Source of the DNA: Cercospora beticola
Taxonomy: Eukaryota; Ascomycota; Dothideomycetes; Mycosphaerellales; Mycosphaerellaceae
Direction of reading: 5' to 3'
Length of the DNA: 64,000 nucleotides
Assembly (NCBI RefSeq): GCF_033473495.1
Contig: NC_088939.1
Coordinates: 248,001 to 312,000 of the forward strand
Numbering within the stretch: position 1 is the stretch's first letter; each line of letters starts with the position of its first letter. A program made the translations under genes and the position numbers. The notes beneath the pieces are model-generated. The model searched no databases, was not told where the DNA came from, and saw only the letters and a list, made by a program, of their open reading frames with translations. Below are positions 45,948 to 56,797 of the stretch, in pieces.

Positions 45948-46297
45948 CTAACATCCCTTAGGCATATTGGCCCTCCTTCCAACCTTGATCTCCTCCGCCG
46001 CATCGAAATCCTCCAAGAGCCGCGCGAAAGAGCAAGATGGGCTCCAGTTCGTCCACAATTTGTGCACTCCTCTCTTGGAACGCTCATACATGTTGGCGGG
46101 ATTGAACTGCTCTCAGTATTAGCCATTTCTTCATCCTTGGAGCGAACACTGATTACTCATACCACCCCGCCACGCTCGACCGCTCTACCCACCAAAACAG
46201 GGTCGGCATTGGGAATGTCCTGCACACCAGATCTTGGGAGCGCGCTGGCCATGCCAGCCAGCGATGCCAGAGAAACGATAATGATGGAAGCCTTCAT
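45948..46297 (-). CDS. Small secreted protein with dibasic sites
   Basis: Two exons (46297-46163 and 46106-45948) encode 97 residues. The 56-nt intron is GTATGA...CAG with a CTAATAC-like branch site. The N-terminus MKASIIIVSLASLAGMASAL is a signal peptide. The rest is small and polar with only two Cys (70 and 97), a KR at 56-57 and an RR at 89-90, which could be Kex2 sites; MYERSKRGVHKLWTNW spans the first. No similarity recognised. It sits between two UstYa-type genes, so a peptide-precursor role is conceivable, but there is no repeated core. A secreted effector-like protein is an equal alternative. Confidence 0.6.
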
Positions 46298-47606
46298 GGT
46301 CGATTTGGTGAAATAGAGGCAAGCTACTCTAATAATTGTGGCGGTGGTTGAGTCAATGAGCAAGACGGACCGCGAAGACAACCAGTTGTTTTATGTCCTT
46401 CGGCAGAACTTGGACTCGCGACTAACCTTCGCATCCGCCCATATCAGCCGTGAAGCTCTTTTATCATGCTGGATTACAGCTCACGATATCTTCGCGAAGC
46501 CAGCAGCTACCTGAACGAATCGCGAACTGCATCTGAGTCAACATATTGCTGGCATCGAGCCGCAACGCCTGGCATCTGTCAGGCCGTGGTGCTATAGCTG
46601 TTACAGGCGTGATCTTCGGCACTGCTCTTTGAACTCAGACCTCATCATTCACATCTGCGGGTCTTCTCACCGCTTCGTTCGCCACGCATAGGGATTCTCT
46701 AGGCCTGTGGACATTGAGAGTGCCGTTTTGTATCGATGGGATGCGAGAACCTCGGAGTCTGCATTGTCAGCAAGATCCCATGCGGTAGGCGGTCGAAGAC
46801 ACGGATCCGCACATCATACCTTACACTCGATGCAGGATACTGGGTCGTAAATGCAAGCCTACCATACGAGCGAAAAGGAAACGCTTTCAACAGCCACCGA
46901 GATGGATCCGTGAATTGGAGTGTCTTGGTTGCATACATATGCTCTCACCAGACAGGAACGGCAGAGTGATGACCAGTGAAAGGCCTGCCAGTCCATGGTC
47001 CGTTGGGTATCGTGCTGCGCTTTTTATTTTGAGCTGGCAACGACAGGCCTGGTGGCGCTTTCAAGTAGATGTGCAGCGTGTACCATTTTATCGATACCAG
47101 GCACAACACCAGCCGAATCGAACACCTTTGACCTTAGATAACAATTCACGGCTCCTCTTACGGTAGACTTCCTTGCACCTAGCATATGAAGTATCCCGCT
47201 GCATGACTGTAGTCTAAACAATGCTTGCAGGGATGCGAGGTTAGGGCTTCAAAAGTGCTGCGTGCTTGAAAGCCTACCCAGGCTCAGCTGACAATTTTGC
47301 CTGTGTAGGCTGTCAGCTTCTTAAGTGGGGAGATGCTCAGCGAGTCGAAAAAGTTAGCATACGAGTGAAATTCGGATCCATACCTCGCGGATAGCATGGA
47401 TTCAATGGTCCTACCGGCACAATGACAGCCTGGAGCTCTTCGGCTCCAACTTCAGTTCGAGCAACGGATTTGCCAGAAGCCTTGTAAGGTGCACAACAGC
47501 GGAATCAGAAGCATCCGTCCTCCTCTCGAAAGATGCTGTGACTTCTGACTTGGTTGGTAACAAAACATCGTCCCTCTTACAACAACACCACATCAAGCCA
47601 AAAAAT
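46298..47606. other. Intergenic region of 1.3 kb
   Basis: Divergent promoter space between the secreted-peptide gene (-) and UstYa-like gene 2 (+). No supported ORF. Confidence 0.5.
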
Positions 47607-48644
47607 ATGTATCAAGACAGTGAGCAAGTCAAGAGGTTGCTTGATCGCGACGATGATCGAACTGAGACAGTACATTCACCTACTCACCACGGCGGCGGCG
47701 CTCTCACAACTCTCCTCGGACAATCACGAACGTTTCTAAGCCTCGTCGTTTTGTTTCTCCTGATACTTGCAACGCTCGGAGGCGCAGCACTAGGCCTACT
47801 GATACAATTAAAATTCAGTCTGTGCAGAGCTGGAGCGCCAAGTAGTTTGAGAGGGCCAGGCTTGAATGAAGAGATTAATGGGCTTGTGCCGGAATGTATG
47901 TGGGACTCAGAATTGCTCAGTGATCAAGTTGGTGGCTGACAGATGCTGAAGTCCCCCGAACCACGGTCTTATTCTGGAATGATTCGAGATTCGCACCCAC
48001 GGAACATCCAGCTGAGGAGCATGAGCAATACTGGAATGAGATGGAGCAAAATTGGGGATCTCTAATGCCGAGTCGGTCCCTTCTTGCTGCTCCTAAAATC
48101 AAGATGCTGACGTCGTCCAACAGAAGGGAGAGGTTTTATCGGGGTTCGAAACCACGAGAAGTATATCTTACCTCATCCATATCCTGGGCCAAATGTCGAT
48201 GAATATGGTATTGCGGTGTTTCATCAGATTCATTGCTTGGTAAGCCATCATCTCTCATTTCTACTCATTCGGAACTCGAATTGATGCTGTCCTAGTGGCT
48301 GATGACTCGCACCTTAAAAGAGCTCGGCTCGAATGAAGAACCATCGGAAGATCTTCAGCACGTCTTGTAAGTTGGTCGCCCTGGCTGTCGTCGTCTTCCG
48401 TTTCCACTAATGACTTTCGTTCGGTGGCTTTAGCCATTGCGCCGACTACCTTCGCCTATCATTAATGTGCTGCGGCGACACCTCACTCGAAGGTGCAGAT
48501 CCTTATCACTCGCCTGAAGCTGGGACGCAAGGAATTGGTACGACGCATGTTTGTAAGAATTATGATGCGATTTTTGCTTGGGCTGAGGAAAGGAGGTGGA
48601 CGGATGATGGGACTTTGGTAGATGATCCAGAGACGACTTTGTAG
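47607..48644 (+). CDS. UstYa family (DUF3328) oxidase-like membrane protein 2
   Basis: Exons 47607-47895, 47943-48071, 48124-48239, 48296-48366 and 48434-48644 give 271 residues with all phases consistent. The layout is classic UstYa: short cytosolic tail, anchor SLVVLFLLILATLGGAALGL, the segment PEYAEVPRTTVLFWNDSRFA, KGRGFIGVRNHEKYILP, then the metal-site-like motifs FHQIHCL (173-177) and FHCADYLRLSLMCCGD (203 on). Family members act in ustiloxin- and cyclochlorotine-type pathways, usually as oxidative cyclisation enzymes. The third exon's donor is preceded by a weak site (GTCGGT) in intron 2. Convergent with the SDR gene, 93 bp away. Confidence 0.88.
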
Positions 48645-48737
48645 AAGATGGGGAACGTGAGAATTTGAGAAACGTTGAGCAGTTTCTGTGCACAGTGGCT
48701 TTGTGCACACTTGACTGCATTCGCATTCCTGCAAAAT

Positions 48738-49747
48738 TTAATGTCCTGTCCAACCACCATCGACTGTGATGCCTGTTCCTGATACGAAATCGGACGCTCC
48801 ACTTGCCAAAAAGATCACAGCACCGGATAAGTCGACTGGATTGCCCCAGCGTTTCATTGGTGTTCGCACTGTGTGGAAGGAATTCGATCAGCATGCTATT
48901 GAGGCTTCCTTATACTTGATAGAGCCACTTACTTATGACATAATCATTGAAAGCTTTATACTTTGGATCAGTCTGGTACTGCTCAGTCAATGGCGTAGTA
49001 AAGTATCTGCGACACAGAGTCAGCTTGCCACACATTGTGCAGCTCTCAGCCCGCGTCACGACATACCCAGGATGAATCGAGTTCACATTAATGCCCTTGC
49101 TCGCCCACTCGTTGCTGAAAGCTTTCGAGAGCTGCATCACGCCCCCTTTTGAGGCAGCATACGGAGTGATATTCTTTCCGCCGATGAAAGAAATGATACT
49201 GGCGATATTGATGATCTTGCCCGGTCGACCTTCTTTCAACAAGGGTTTCGCAAATTCTTGACTAAAAGTTATAGGTGTAAGCGATAGTCACTGTCTCACA
49301 TGCGATGGCTGGGGTAGGGCTTCCACCTATCACTGACCAGCTCACAAGTGTCGCCTTCAAGTTAATGTCCAACACGTCTTCGATCTGCTCATCGGTAAAA
49401 TCTTCAGCTTCCGCTCTTCTCTGGATTCCAGCACAGTTGAGTAGGATGTCGGCTTTGATTCCATCTGCCCAGATCTTCTCATAGCAGGCTCGAAGTTGCT
49501 TGGAATCTTTGACATCGCAGCGATATTGCTTGAGGTTGCGGCCTGCTGCTTCGACGGACGTCTTGAGATTCTCAGCGCCTGGATCGCCAGCCAGCTCGAT
49601 TGATACAATATCAGCTCCTCCGGAAGCAAGAGCCATGGTCATCGCCGTGCCTAGACCACCCGTTCCGCCTGTCACGATCGCTGTCTTACCTGCCAAGGAG
49701 AATAATTCAGCAGGGTTGACGATGGGAGCTGCTGGTGCTGAAGCCAT
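48738..49747 (-). CDS. Short-chain dehydrogenase, KduD-like
   Basis: NAD(P)-dependent SDR resembling 2-deoxy-D-gluconate 3-dehydrogenases. Exons 49747-49338, 49261-48933 and 48868-48738 give 289 residues. The Rossmann glycine motif is [18 protein letters not shown] follows. The catalytic Ser-Tyr-Lys lies in [20 protein letters not shown] with KGG next, and [10 protein letters not shown] then [13 protein letters not shown] and the typical end DGGWTGH. After PGYVVT there is an unusual Cys-containing insert ([16 protein letters not shown]) that may be an unrecognised intron or a real loop. It sits head-to-tail with the Zn2Cys6 gene, suggesting co-regulation in sugar-acid metabolism (inference). 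Confidence 0.85.
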
Positions 49748-49919
49748 TCTGATTACTGGTTCTGGTATGTGATCCTGTGCAGTGCTTCCGATGTGTTGTT
49801 GCAACTATACTCATTGCTGAGAGCGGGCATCCTATGTAGCGAGGTCTGGTGCGGGGTCAAACCCAATGAAGCACTGATCGGAAGGACGACCTCCACGAAG
49901 TGGTGCAAGTTCCTATGGC

Positions 49920-51864
49920 TCATGTGTTCATGTCTTCGCGAATGAACGATGCGATGGTGTTGATGCCAAAATCCGATGTTGGTGTGATTGCAATATCACC
50001 AATGATCCATTCGGCGTCATTGTTCTCAGGCTTGTCGTCGATTGGATTTCCGAATTCGGAGAGGAACTTGAGCATCCACCCATCAAGCTGGAAGGAATTA
50101 TCCATAGATGTGCGACAAGCCTTATGAAAGACCTGGAGACGAATCATGCAGAGGTCCAATGCAGGCCAAAGCTCTCGGAGCTTGAGCAGAATGTTGAAGT
50201 TGCGTTCCAAACGTTGTCGTGCTGCGTCGATCTCGGTACGGTCTGATGAGAAGAGTAACGTGTGTATTTGCACAGTGGAGGCAATGACCAGAACGTGGCC
50301 AACCATGTTGTACTGCACATCGCAGCCGGGCGTGTCAAGTGCCGAATAGACCATGTTGCAAAGTCGAGCCGCGTGGTACTTGCATCTTTGCGCAAAGACA
50401 TTGATGAGCCCGCCGCTTTCCTCGTTAGAGCCGTGCAGGAACTGGTAGTATAGTAGTTGGCCGTAGTGATAGAACCCGAGATAGACGGCTGCGTAGATGC
50501 GTCCTAGTCCTTGGGCTGCATAGTGTGCCAAGTTTGCCGGCTCGTCGCGCATGTACACCGGAAGCATTGCTTCCCATTCATCAAGTCTGTCTGACAGTGC
50601 CTGCACTGCATCTGTGTCTGGTGGAAGGTGCGATGTACCGACGGTGTATGTGTTCATCTGGTTGACACTACAGTGATGAAGGGTGTCAGCATATGTTCAC
50701 GAATATTTCCACAGCGCAGCGGAATCTAGAGTTGGGCTTGTCGCCGAAGACACTTTCGTGCATCGGGAGTACTGGATCTCGGGTGTAGGGCTGCACTCAC
50801 TCTCTGAAGATGCGGTTCAAAGTGATCATCTCCCCAAGCAGCGATGGGTTTGAGTAGGACTGAGACATGTTGATCGAGTTCTCATGCCGCAGCTGCAAGA
50901 ATGCCATCTCTTCCATTGGGAGAGGTACGTCTGCTGGAGGGGTCGCGATCTGTCGAGGAACCTGCACACCGGATGAAGACCACTCATCGATCATGCACAG
51001 AGTATGCCAGACTCGTAAAGTCAGCCGAGTCGCTCACTGCGGATTTGTTTGCTTACCCCTTATATTGATCTCCTTCTCGAGCAAGCTTTCGCACTGTCGA
51101 TGGGGCAGATCCAATAATTGCGCCATACGACAAGCTATGCCGTAATACACGCTCTCACCTTGTGCATCTCCTTCAATGATTCGACATGCACCGAGCATGA
51201 CACATACTTGTATCGAGGTCAGCGAGACTTCGCTCACGTCTAGCAATTGCGCGGCTTTTCTCGCATATGGCACTCCTCGTGCTCGCGGACTCGTGGCTGA
51301 GAACAAATCGTTGGAAGAGAAGCGAGCGGAAAGCGCGATCATGGCGTATGCAATGACTGGCGAGGTTCTGTTCATCGCCAGATCTGCCATGAATTGAGGT
51401 TTCTGGAACAGGGTATGCAGTTGATCGTGAATGTAGTCAAAGTACAATGTGGCCAGGTGGAAGCATACTGCTGCCGGGGGCAATTCGACATCGTGAACGG
51501 CGCCATAAGATGTAACATTCGGGCTTGTCAACGAGAACTGTGGTGACTCCTTGAAATATGATATGGTGCTCAGAGCCTGTTCATCTGGCACTGAGGTTCC
51601 TCCGGGGCCAATGGAAGTGTTCGAGAATGACGATGCAGAATTTCGATGGGCGTGTTCACGGGCAGTCCTGGCTCCCGCTCTGGTGGAACTGGACGGTATG
51701 CAAGGAACATTGTGCTTTCGGCACATGGCACACGGGCCTCCATCGCTTGAAGGTTGACATCGCCGCCGCCGAGAGCTGTATTTCCCGTCAGCATTCTCCT
51801 ACGCTAGAGCCTCGTGATCAAGAGTATCGCACCGGCAGAACTCGCAAGCCGTTTGGGGACGCAT
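49920..51864 (-). CDS. Zn2Cys6 fungal transcription factor
   Basis: Nuclear regulator with a binuclear zinc cluster plus the fungal-specific middle homology domain. Exons 51864-51833, 51775-51057, 51011-50801 and 50667-49920 give 569 residues. The cluster is split by intron 1: CEFCRSRRRRC then CAMCRKHNVPC, giving C-x2-C-x6-C-x8-C-x2-C-x6-C. The middle domain includes CFHLATLYFDYIHDQLHTLF, RMAQLLDLPH and VWHTLCMIDEWSSSG; the C-terminal half includes YLGFYHYGQLLYYQFLHG. ATG 51864 places the cluster at residue 7, as is common. Targets unknown; the adjacent SDR gene is an obvious candidate. Confidence 0.92.
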
Positions 51865-52257
51865 TGCTCGAGCCTCTGCAGGCGGAGAACGACGGCGGAG
51901 AAGCTGGCGGCATTGTGTCTGGGAATGAGGAGCGTTTTGCGCCACCAGACGTCAAGACCTCGGGCAGAAGCAATGGAGAGAGATGGGTGAACCGGCTCCT
52001 CCACTTCTCTGGCCTTGGCGAGTTTTCCACTTCTCCGCCGACTTCTGGCGGGAAACAACAACTCCAACACCTTCCCACTGAGCAACCACCACCGACCATC
52101 TCCATCATCAGAGGTGGGAACACCACGCGCAACCTGTGCGGAGATAACGTGACCAGCTCAGAAATGATGCGCCGGACTTGAGAAAGGAGAAGCGCAATGG
52201 CGGCGCGTTTTGCCATACGATGAAGATGCCCATTCTATACACGCCAAAGTGATCTAT
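51865..52257. promoter_or_regulatory. Promoter region of the Zn2Cys6 gene
   Basis: 393 bp between the zinc-cluster gene start and the Mpv17-family gene stop, both on the minus strand. A 207-codon plus-strand open frame reaching into it (51558-52181) is antisense to the factor gene and rejected. Confidence 0.45.
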
Positions 52258-52951
52258 TCAAGCCAATTGGTTGTGCCGCAGACTCAAAAAGATACCCCAA
52301 ATCATGCCAGCCGCCGTGCCAACATATGGCCTATACCTCATCGGGACGACCGCGAAGTTCAGCAGACAAACAAAAGGCCAGAATCGGTAGCTCGCAAACA
52401 GGAGTGACCAGAAGTTCTGCCGAGTCGTCAGAAATATCCCAATGAGCAGTTCAGCAAGGTCGACTTACGCTGTAAAGGTCATCCATGATGAACTCATAGC
52501 TATGTCCTTTGATGCCACCCATCAAGCAGATATACATTGCGGTATTCACTGTGGCCGCTATGCTTTGGTCCAAGAAGAACTTGATGATGGTGTTGCGGAT
52601 ACTCAGGCGGTCTTGCACTGGCGCTATTTTCTCGTCCTTGCCTTTGGCTTGAGGCTTCTCTGGGGCGATTGCAGTTCTGGCAGGAAATGAGGCTTCGAGG
52701 AAGTACTGGAAGGCATAATTCGGTGGTGTCGTGATGGCGGAGAAGACGATGAATTGAAGAATCTGGATCAGATCGAGGGAGAAATGCTAATGATTGTCAG
52801 CCATCGCTCGACATGTTGTCCGACAAGCAGAACTTGCCTGCTGCTTGTATGCCGTGAATGCTTGCGCCAGCAGTCCGGACGCCCCACTGAGTATGGTCGC
52901 TTCTATCGTTGGCGATAGCAGATCGACTGGTGAGAGGTCGAATTTGGACAT
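52258..52951 (-). CDS. Mpv17/PMP22 family membrane protein
   Basis: Four-span protein of peroxisomal or mitochondrial inner membranes. Exons 52951-52838, 52786-52469 and 52416-52258 give 196 residues. The start MSKFDLSPVDLLSPTIEAT and SGASGLLAQAFTAYKQQ lead to the transmembrane core, with the family block FWPFVCLLNFAVVPMRYRP then YVGTAAGMIWGIFLS near the end. Intron 1 (52837-52787) must start with GC (CAG/GCAAGT) to keep the frame, a GC-AG intron; the nearby GT gives a shifted frame. The gene shares a 441-bp divergent promoter with the alpha-galactosidase gene. Confidence 0.87.
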
Positions 52952-53392
52952 CTTGTTCGAATGCTGACAATCTGCTCTGTGTTTCAATATGCACTGGCCG
53001 CACACAAGCTGTCGGTCTCGAGATCAATCAAGAAGAAGAATTCCTAGCTTTTGCAGACGCTCTACAGTCTACGTTCCATTTTGAGACATTGGTCAGCGAT
53101 GACTGCTTACTGATTGAAGTTTCGCGCAGTATTCCGCCGGGCGGAATACAGCTCCGCGCTAGCTCTTGGCTAGGTTCGACACATGCTTTGGGTACATGAC
53201 GATTCTCCGCCGTCTGCCTCCGCTGCTCCACATGCACCACCCCGAGCCGGCGGAATATATCCTTGGCTTGAATGCGCGCGGAGCTTGGTCTCAGAGCCTC
53301 CGCACATATAGGTAAGTTGGTTTTCTGAGAAACTGCCACTTCATTGTGCCTGTACGTCTCTGTCTTTCCGTTTCTCACTCGCAAGCAAAATC
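52952..53392. promoter_or_regulatory. Divergent promoter, Mpv17-like / alpha-galactosidase
   Basis: 441 bp between divergent start codons. It contains a short palindrome-like GC block near 53130-53145 (CCGCCGGGCGG); function unknown. Confidence 0.45.
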
Positions 53393-55006
53393 ATGACTTC
53401 GAAGAACATGAGACCTGCATCGTTCGCCGCAGCATTGCTGGGTATCGCTGGCGTTGGTGCCGTCGAAAATGGGCTTGCCAGGACACCTCAGATGGGCTGG
53501 GTCAGTTTGCCGAAGCCAACTTATTGTTTCACGCACTAACTCGTTTCCAGAACAATTGGAACACATTTGCATGCGAAGTGTCAGAATCACTCTTGCTCGA
53601 CACCTCGTCCCTGCTCATTGAATACGGTCTGCGAGACTTGGGCTATAACTACGTTGTCTTGGACGACTGCTGGTCAAAGGGTCGCGGCGACGATGGCTAC
53701 CAAATTGTTGATGACAATAAATTCCCTCGAGGAATGAAGTCTGTCTCAGACAAGTTGCACAAACAAGGACTGCTGTTCGGCATGTACTCCAGTGCAGGAG
53801 AGATGACATGCGCACGATATCGTATGCCAGACCCTCTATCTTTCCCAGAATCAGGGCTGTGAGCTCTACTAACACCTTCCAGCTGGATCTCTCGATTACG
53901 AGATTCAAGATGCAAAGAGCTTCGCCTCGTGGGGAGTGGATTACCTCAAGTACGACAACTGCTACCACATGGGACGATTCGGCACACCAAAAATCACATT
54001 TGACCGCTTCAACGAGATGGCCAAAGCCTTGAAGGCTACTGGCAGAGATATTCTCTACAGCTTGTGCAACTGGGGAGAAGATTATGTCCACACATGGGGT
54101 CCATCGCTCGCCAACTCATGGCGTATTTCAGGAGACATCTACGACAGCTTCGCGCGTCCTGATGCACTCTGCGCTTGCGTCGATCCAAACGATCCTCACT
54201 GTGTCGCACCTGGTACACACTGCTCCGTGCTATCCATCATCAACAAAGTCGCGCCCTACACCGATCGTGCCCTGCCAGGCGGCTGGAACGACCTCGACAT
54301 GCTCGAAGTCGGCCTCGGCGGGCAGACCGAAGAAGAATACAAAGCCCACTTTTCCATGTGGGCAGCTCTAAAATCTCCATTACTCCTAGGCAACGACCTC
54401 CGCGAAATGGACGCCACGACGCTCTCCATAGTCAACAACCCAGCCATCATCGCCATCAGCCAGGACCCTCGCGGCAAAGCCGTCATCCGCATCTCACGGA
54501 ATACATCCGTTCCCAAAGACGAATTTGATATCGGCGAGACACAAGTTTGGAGCGGACCACTCGCCAACGGCGACCAAGTCGTCATCTTCCTCAACGTCGC
54601 AAATGAAGATCTCGAAATGTCCGCTTCGCTCGAGGAAATTTTCGTTATGGACGGTGTACATGGTACCGCTCTGCAGAATAAGCAAGATTGGGCTATTCAT
54701 GATTTGTGGAGCAATGGACACAGCAGAATGACAAAAGTCAATGCGGAGGAGATCTTGGCTGCTGAGGCGGGTGAAGCGAGGGCGCAGGTACTCCGAAGCC
54801 AGAGGGTGTACAATGCTACGGAAACGCCCTATGCTGCGGGGATTGAGGCTGGTGATTCGCGGTTGTTTGGCGAGAAGGTTGGGACGGTTTCTGCGGGTGG
54901 ACGGATCACGGTGCCTGTTGCGAGGCATGCGGCTAAGGTGTTTAGGTTGCGAGCTTTGAATGGTGAGTCTAAGACGAGGAAGACTTTGGTGAAGCAGGAG
55001 CTGTGA
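53393..55006 (+). CDS. Secreted GH27 alpha-galactosidase
   Basis: Releases terminal alpha-galactose from raffinose-type oligosaccharides, galactomannan or glycolipids outside the cell. Exons 53393-53500, 53551-53821 and 53883-55006 give 500 residues. The N-terminus SFAAALLGIAGVGAVENG is a signal peptide, followed by ARTPQMGWNNWNTFACEVSE. The catalytic nucleophile is in DYLKYDNCY (about residue 149) and the acid/base Asp in WRISGDIYD (about residue 209). GGWNDLDMLEVG and SPLLLGNDLREM are typical of clan GH-D. A C-terminal beta-domain follows. The C-rich to G-rich switch occurs near 54640. The MFS sugar transporter lies 1.8 kb downstream on the same strand. Confidence 0.95.
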
Positions 55007-56797
55007 GGTTGGGGCGCCTCGTGAGGGGTCGAATTGTCGAATGCTGCGGGTGCAGCGACATGACGATGTTACGAACCGGCTATGAGCCACGATAGATCCA
55101 TAGAGACTGGCGTTCAAAAGCATTAATTCAACTCACTGCTCGCGACCCCTCCCTAGTCCGTCTCCTCGTCGTTCGATGACTGGAAAGACCGTTCAGGAGA
55201 CAAACACAAGACCCTTCTCCTCGTCGCTGTCAAAGCAGCTACGTCTCGTACCCCTCACGTGCTCGCGTGGCAAAGAGGAGGTCAAGATCGCGACTGCGAC
55301 CAAGCAAACCTAGTTCCGATCCAGATCTCATCAGGCGAGCAGATCAGATCTCGCCATGAGCAAAGTCAGTGACAGCTGGAACCAATAGGACGATACCTCC
55401 TCAACTCTGGCCTGGACTCTCACGGCCTAGTAGCACAATTTACCTTGTTTATTCAGCCTAGCTCGATGTCACCCGATGTTCTTGCCAGCTTCGTGAGTTG
55501 TACATGACATTAGCGGAACGTGGAGGGCCAGAGCAGTCTCCTGATCCTAGTCGCTAGCGACGGACAAGCTCGCGTGAGCTTGACTTGGGGTGTCGTGAGG
55601 GTGAAGCTTGAGCGTGGCACTCAAAATCCGGCTGCTGAGGTGGCGAACATGGCTTGATGTCGAAATGGAGTGGACACGGCTCCTTCTCTGCAGCTTTCGT
55701 GATTGAGCCTGCCGTTCGTCAGGACATGCAGATACGGGGCAGCTCCAGGACCGTAGCTGCAGCGAAGGAAATGCTGTCTGTCCCACTGGGAGTATTGGCA
55801 GTGCCTCGAGCAGGGCATCTTGATGCAGCCCTTGAATGTGGCAACGATGGGACAGCACCGCACAGCAGTTGACGAAGACTTGCAGTGACTGCTGCAAGTT
55901 TGACAAGTCCCTTTGGCCAGCCATCGTAGCTGTGGCGTCACAGTCTTCAGTCCAGCGACCCAGTCTCCGGACAATGCCTGCGTATTCCAATTCTCTGAGG
56001 CATCTCGCGATAATCGTGCTTGTCCTCGGTAAGTGACAATCTCGGCGCTACATCGATGGCATATCCGGGCTCATGATCTTGATTTCATGCGGCAGACACC
56101 GCTTCTCGGCACAATACTGCAGTCGCTATACACATCATCAGCGCGGTATAGTTTTCCACTCCACGAGGAGGAAAAAAAGAAGTCGTTAAGCGTTTGGTGG
56201 CTGACGCGCCTTCTAGTGGAGAATGGAAAGCCACGCGTGTGCCATGCGCCGAAAACAAAGTTCTACTCCACGGGGTTACCAGAAAGTCTATTAGCATCGG
56301 CAGGTGGAGGAAGTGCACAGTCTGAGAGCCGGATTGTGGAGAAGACATGGTTCAGCGCTCTGGGCGTGGCTTGGTCCAGGCCGGGCAGAACGGACGCTAT
56401 ACCGTCTCGACTGTAGTCTCAGCATCTGCTCTTCCACGCGTGACCTGCATCTCGCTTTTCGACCCTTTCCATGGCGTTTGCTTGTCGCGGCGGAGAACAG
56501 CTTCTAGCGGCGGACGAAGACCTTCGATGCTTTTCGCATCATGCCATTGCCCCAAGATGGCCAGTAAGGCCGAACATGTTCTGACAAGTACATGGTCCAA
56601 AATGCGGAGCGGCAAGACATATATCTAGACAATGCCTGCACTGAGTTGACGGGCCATCATCAGCATCATCAACAGCTTCTCCAGAATTCATCAGGAGACT
56701 CGAACAAGGGCTCGGCTTCTTGAGCTTTACCAACATCCGCCACTGAGCAGGATAGTCGACAACGCACTCCATCGACAAATTCGACACAGTCTTCGTA
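55007..56797. other. Intergenic region of 1.8 kb
   Basis: No supported gene. A Cys-rich minus-strand frame (55621-55974) and a short signal-peptide-like plus-strand start at 55975 were considered and not accepted. The last few hundred bases are the promoter of the transporter gene. Confidence 0.5.

Noticed and set aside
51558..52181. 207-codon plus-strand ORF
   Set aside because: Antisense to the zinc-cluster exons of the Zn2Cys6 gene.
55621..55974. Cys-rich minus-strand ORF considered as a hydrophobin-like protein
   Set aside because: Cysteine spacing does not match the hydrophobin pattern and there is no signal peptide.
55975..56160. Possible small secreted protein starting MPAYSNSLRHLAIIVLVL
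   Set aside because: The start resembles a signal peptide followed by a GTAAGT donor, but no second exon gives a convincing protein.
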